Position numbers and translations under genes: made by a program. A stretch of 64,000 nt of DNA from HK1 sp965202735 (GTDB taxonomy: Bacteria; Pseudomonadota; Gammaproteobacteria; HK1), in contig OZ241844.1 in NCBI GenBank assembly GCA_965202735.1, positions 3,472,001 to 3,536,000 on the forward strand, written 5' to 3'. The first letter of the stretch is position 1, and every line of letters begins with the position of its first letter. The notes beneath the pieces were generated by a model. That model saw only the letters and a list, made by a program, of their open reading frames with translations. It ran no database searches and was not told the origin of the DNA. This document shows, one piece after another, positions 60,907-64,000 of the stretch.

Positions 60907-61145
60907 CCGCGCCTGCCCCGCTCCCATCCATCCTCTGCCCGCCCACCCTCGGCACGCGCCGGGTACGGGCGCTCATGCCCGCATGACCCCGACTCCGGCT
61001 CCCGTGCTCCGGCAGGACCCCTGTAGGGCGGCACGATGCCAGCCCCATCCAGCGTCCACCCCCCGCCCTGGTCGCCAACACAAAGCGCACGGACCTTCAT
61101 CGAACGCTCCGAAACGGCGGCAAACATCAGAACAAATTCGCCGTG

Positions 61146-62483
61146 GTAGATGACGCGCTTCGGCGCGTTGCGGGCGCGCTCGAACAGGGGCTTCATCACC
61201 AGTCCGGACCGGAACACGAACCCGGTCAGGCGTTCCCGGTAGGCGTCGAAGTCGTCGATGGGACGGGTGGCGACGCCGGAGGACATCGCGGCGCGCGCCA
61301 CCGCGGGCGCGATCTCGGTGAGCAGCCGGGGATCGAACGGGCGCGGGATCAGCATGGAGGGACCGAACCGGGACCACCGGCCGCCGTATGCCGTGGTCAC
61401 CAGATCGGACGGCTCGCGTCTGGCCAGCCCGGCCAGCGCGTCGACGCAGGCGAGCTTCATCGTGTCGTTGATGTCCGTCGCCCCCGCGTCGAGCGCTCCG
61501 CGAAAGATGAACGGGAAGCACAGGACGTTGTTGACCTGGTTCGGATAGTCGGAGCGGCCGGTGGCGACGATCGCGTCACGCCGCGCCCCGCGGGCGAGGT
61601 CGGGCAGGATCTCCGGCTCCGGGTTCGCGAGCGCGAGAATGATCGGGCTCTCCGCCATGCGCCCGACGTGCTCCGGCTCCAGCACGCGCGGCGCGGAGAG
61701 CCCGAGGAAGATGTCGGCCCCGCCGATGACGTCGGCGAGAGTGCGCGCGCCGGTATCGACCGCGTAGCGCGCCTTCCACCGGTCCATCAGCGCCTCGCGG
61801 CCCGTGTACACCACGCCCGCCACGTCGGTGACGACGACATTCTCGCGCCTCAGGCCCATGCTCAGCAGCAGGTCGAGACAGGCGAGGGCCGCCGCGCCCG
61901 CGCCCGAAGCGACGAGCCGGACCTCCCCGATGGACTTGCCGACGAGCTCCAGGGCGTTGCGCACCGCCGCCCCCACGATGATCGCGGTGCCGTGCTGGTC
62001 GTCGTGGAGCACCGGGATGTTCATCCGCGCGCGCAGCCGCGACTCGATCTCGAAGCACTCCGGCGCCCTGATGTCCTCCAGATTGATCCCGCCGAACGTG
62101 GGCTCGAGGCTCGCGACGATGTCGCAGAAGCGGTCCGGGTCGGTCTCGTCGACCTCGATGTCGAACACGTCGATGCCGGAGAACTTCTTGAACAGCACCG
62201 CCTTGCCTTCCATCACGGGCTTCGCGGCCAGCGGCCCGATGGCGCCGAGGCCGAGCACCGCGGTGCCGTTGGTGACCACCGCGACGAGATTGGAGCGGGC
62301 GGTCAGGCTCGACGCCTCGGCCGGGTCGGCGGCGATCGCGTCGCAGGCGGCGGCGACGCCCGGGGAGTAGGCGAGCGAGAGATCGTGCTGGCTCGCCAGC
62401 GGCTTGGTGGCGCTGATCGCGAGCTTTCCCGGCACCGGGAGGCGGTGATACGCGAGCGCGTCGTCGGAGAGTCGATCGGACAT
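61146..62483 (-). pseudogene. maeB: maeB, N-terminal malic enzyme part (split by IS)
   Basis: From ATG 62483 this part encodes 446 residues of NADP-type malic enzyme: YHRLPVPGKLAISATKPL, DLSLAYSPGVAAACDAI, GGINLEDIRAPECFEIE, IPVLHDDQHGTAIIVGAAV and VVASGAGAAALACLDLL-like NAD(P) site. It ends at the VIY codons where the IS entered. Malic enzyme converts malate to pyruvate and CO2. The open frame runs on through the IS end but those residues are not MaeB. Each half might fold, but the PTA-like domain is separated. Confidence 0.93.
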
Positions 62484-62592
62484 GGGTCTCTTCGCCGGCG
62501 GCGGGCGGTGGCGGGAGGCGGGCGCCAGGACGCCGGAATTGTAGACGTATCGACGCCACCGCCCCACCGGACGGCCGCCGGACGGTCGCCGC

Positions 62593-62678
62593 GCCGCCCG
62601 GCTCGCGCGGGAGCGGGAAGGTGGCGCCGGCCGGGAGCTGGGTGGCCAACGCGGCCGCCCGGCTCGCGCGGGAGCGGG
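62593..62678. repeat. Short duplication upstream of the VWA-like gene
   Basis: GCCGCCCGGCTCGCGCGGGA occurs at 62593 and again at 62654 (25 identical bases, period 61). It lies in the divergent promoter region between maeB and the VWA-like gene. Confidence 0.75.
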
Positions 62679-62714
62679 TGCTATGATCCTGCGCCTTGCG
62701 CAGGCGCTCGCGAG

Positions 62715-63431
62715 ATGACCGGAGATCGCAACAAGCTTCCCACGCGGTCGTCCTCGGCCGAGGTCGATGCCTTCCTGCGCGACGTGGCGGCGATGACGCC
62801 GGCGAAGCGCACCACGGCGCAGGGCCGCCTGCTCTTCGCGATGGATGCGACCGCGAGCCGCGAGCCGGCGTGGGACCGCGCCTGCGCGATCCAGAGCGAG
62901 ATGTTCACCGAGGCGGCCCGGGTCGGCGGCCTCGCGGTCCAGCTCTGCCACTACGGCGGCTTCCACGGCTTCGAAGCGACCCCCTGGCTCGTGAGCTCCG
63001 GGGCGCTGCTGCGTCACATGGGCGCGGTGCGCTGCGCGGCCGGGATGACCCAGATCGAGCGCGTCCTGCGTCACGCGAAGGCGGAAGCGGAGCGCGCGCG
63101 GGTGAACGCGGTGGTCTTCGTCGGCGACTGCGTCGAGGAGGACATCGACCGGCTGTGCGCCGCCGCCGGCCCCCTGCGCCTGCTGTCCGTCCCGGTGTTC
63201 GTGTTCCACGAGGGCCACGATCCGGCGGCCGGGCGGGCCTTCCGGGAGATCGCGACCCTGACCCGGGGCGCGTACTGCCGGTTCGATGCGTCGAGCGCGG
63301 CGGAGCTGCGCGACCTGCTGCGCGCGGTCGCGGTCTACGCGGCGGGAGGACGCGAGGCGCTGGAGGATCTCGGCCGCCGCGAAGGGGGGGCGATCAGGCT
63401 TCTCGCGCACTCGCTCCACCGGGCAAAGTAG
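62715..63431 (+). CDS. VWA-like domain protein of unknown function
   Basis: The 238-residue protein has LLFAMDATASREPAWDRA near residues 40-57, a DxTxS metal-site motif like that of von Willebrand A domains, and later AVVFVGDCVEEDIDRLC and VPVFVFHEGHD. No signal peptide or membrane helix is seen, so it is probably cytosolic. Homologues lie next to the DnaJ-like membrane gene in other proteobacteria to my knowledge, as here, six bases downstream. The role is unknown. Confidence 0.8.
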   Translation: MTGDRNKLPTRSSSAEVDAFLRDVAAMTPAKRTTAQGRLLFAMDATASREPAWDRACAIQSEMFTEAARVGGLAVQLCHYGGFHGFEATPWLVSSGALLRHMGAVRCAAGMTQIERVLRHAKAEAERARVNAVVFVGDCVEEDIDRLCAAAGPLRLLSVPVFVFHEGHDPAAGRAFREIATLTRGAYCRFDASSAAELRDLLRAVAVYAAGGREALEDLGRREGGAIRLLAHSLHRAK

Positions 63432-63437
63432 CGGCGC

Positions 63438-64000
63438 ATGCACCCGATCCTGCTGCTCGTCGCGCTCGTCGCGGTGCTGTTCCTCATGAGCTGGTACAAG
63501 CGGGTCCCCCGGGCGAGGCAGCATCAGTTCCGCATGAAGGCGCTGCTGATCGGGGGCGGGATCATCCTGTTCCTCGCGCTGGTCACCGGCAAGCTGCATC
63601 CGCTGTTCGCCGCGCTGGCCGCGCTCGTGCCCCTCGCCTACCGCGCCATCGGCCTGTTCCAGACCTTCAGCACCATCCGGGCGTTCACCCGCCGCATGAA
63701 GGCGGGCGCTTCACCCGGCCCCACGCCGGGCCGGACCTCCGAGGTCGAGACCGCGTTCCTGCGCATGAGGCTCGATCACGACACCGGAGAGATGGACGGC
63801 GCCGTGCTCCAGGGCCGGCACGAGGGGTGCGCGCTTCGCGGCCTCGGCCTCCCGGAGCTGCTCGATCTGCTGGACGAGTGCCGGTCCGACCGGCAGTCCG
63901 TGGCGGTGCTGGAGGCGTACCTCGACCGCGTCCACGAGGACTGGCGGGCGCACCGCCGCCCGCCGCCCGGCGCGCCGTCGGACGGAATGACCGAAGAGGA
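63438..64000 (+). CDS. DnaJ-like membrane protein (TIM14-type), cut by window end
   Basis: The visible 187 residues begin MHPILLLVALVAVLFLMSWY (membrane helix), then two more helices (about 34-50 and 54-66), and a soluble part with SEVETAFLRMRLDHDTGEMD, LPELLDLLDECRSDRQSVAV and LEAYLDRVHEDWR. This fits the proteobacterial membrane DnaJ-domain proteins; the J domain itself would lie beyond 64000, and the visible end PSDGMTEEE matches the usual lead-in to it. It starts six bases after the VWA-like gene, suggesting an operon. Confidence 0.82.
   Translation, partial: MHPILLLVALVAVLFLMSWYKRVPRARQHQFRMKALLIGGGIILFLALVTGKLHPLFAALAALVPLAYRAIGLFQTFSTIRAFTRRMKAGASPGPTPGRTSEVETAFLRMRLDHDTGEMDGAVLQGRHEGCALRGLGLPELLDLLDECRSDRQSVAVLEAYLDRVHEDWRAHRRPPPGAPSDGMTEE

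Larger units (their letters stand above)
59007..61145 (+). mobile_element. ISAs1-type insertion sequence with fused DruA-like domain, 10-bp target duplication
   Basis: The 2,139-bp element starts CAGGGCTAATTCGTTCT and its other end, read in reverse, starts CACGGCGAATTTGTTCT, so the termini are inverted repeats. It is flanked by GTAGATGACG at 58997-59006 and 61146-61155. It holds one transposase split over two frames. It cuts maeB. The coding strand of the element is opposite to maeB. Confidence 0.93.

Noticed and set aside
60597..63599. A 1,000-codon minus-strand frame containing maeB
   Set aside because: Only 61146-62483 is malic enzyme. The ends are antisense of the VWA-like gene and of the IS, kept open by high GC.
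1..64000. tRNA or rRNA genes
   Set aside because: I looked for T-loop GGTTCGA-type motifs with matching stems and for conserved rRNA blocks and found none; a dedicated covariance search would be needed to exclude a diverged tRNA.

Overview
The window is 64 kb of very GC-rich DNA (roughly 70% by eye) from a free-living or symbiotic proteobacterium. Pseudomonadota is supported by the SCO/FNR-type respiratory genes, TRAP and polyamine ABC transporters, a fused MaeB malic enzyme and CbtAB-type cobalt uptake. Alpha- versus gammaproteobacterial origin cannot be settled from the sequence alone. There are no rRNA or tRNA genes that I can see.

Layout. 0.3-2.6 kb: a SCO-type copper chaperone with a perfect FNR box upstream, convergent with a Crp/FNR-family regulator carrying the ExxSR recognition helix, then a small coiled-coil membrane protein. 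3.0-12.3 kb: a cobalamin riboswitch followed by cbtB, cbtA, cobO, cobQ, a convergent cobD, then cbiX, cobH, cobL and cobI. This is cobalt uptake plus part of corrin synthesis; cobJ, cobM, cobK, cobB and others are not in the window. 12.3-26.8 kb: an accessory and mobile island. It holds a small RTX-repeat gene split by an IS1595-family element, an orphan CRISPR array (14 repeats, no cas genes), an internally deleted IS1634-type transposase, a pair of P-loop NTPase genes of which the second is split by an IS66 element, a coupled pair of tiny genes, a YeeE/YedE transporter, a nucleotidyltransferase-like gene with a partner, and a remnant of a second yeeE. 27-32.5 kb: a Rieske ferredoxin, a TrpD-like transferase, an MFS carrier, a CmcJ/NvfI-like oxidoreductase, a remnant resembling HsdR, and a Fic protein. 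32.6-57.9 kb: a metabolic block for methylated amines, polyamines and C2/C3 acids: two non-pyrrolysine MttB-family methyltransferases, an enolase-superfamily enzyme, a DctPQM TRAP transporter (dctM frameshifted), a class-V aminotransferase coupled to a FAD/FeS 2-hydroxyacid dehydrogenase, a putrescine-type ABC operon with a class-III aminotransferase, a dimethylglycine-dehydrogenase-like gene coupled to a Rieske oxygenase, and gph-rpe. 58-62.5 kb: maeB cut in two by an ISAs1-type element whose transposase carries a fused DruA/DUF4338 domain and a -1 frameshift site. 62.7-64 kb: a VWA-like protein and a truncated (window edge) DnaJ-like membrane protein.

Three genes (RTX, NTPase-TPR, maeB) are each interrupted by a different insertion sequence with an exact target-site duplication (8, 8 and 10 bp). 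In all three, removing the element and one copy of the duplication restores the reading frame exactly, so these insertions look recent. Two previously unlabelled interspersed repeat families lie between genes: family A (about 127 bp, 5 copies) and family B (about 123 bp, 3 copies, with inverted-repeat ends). Many intergenic gaps also carry a 40-130 bp tandem duplication. Together these suggest a genome under active IS and repeat expansion with gene loss under way.
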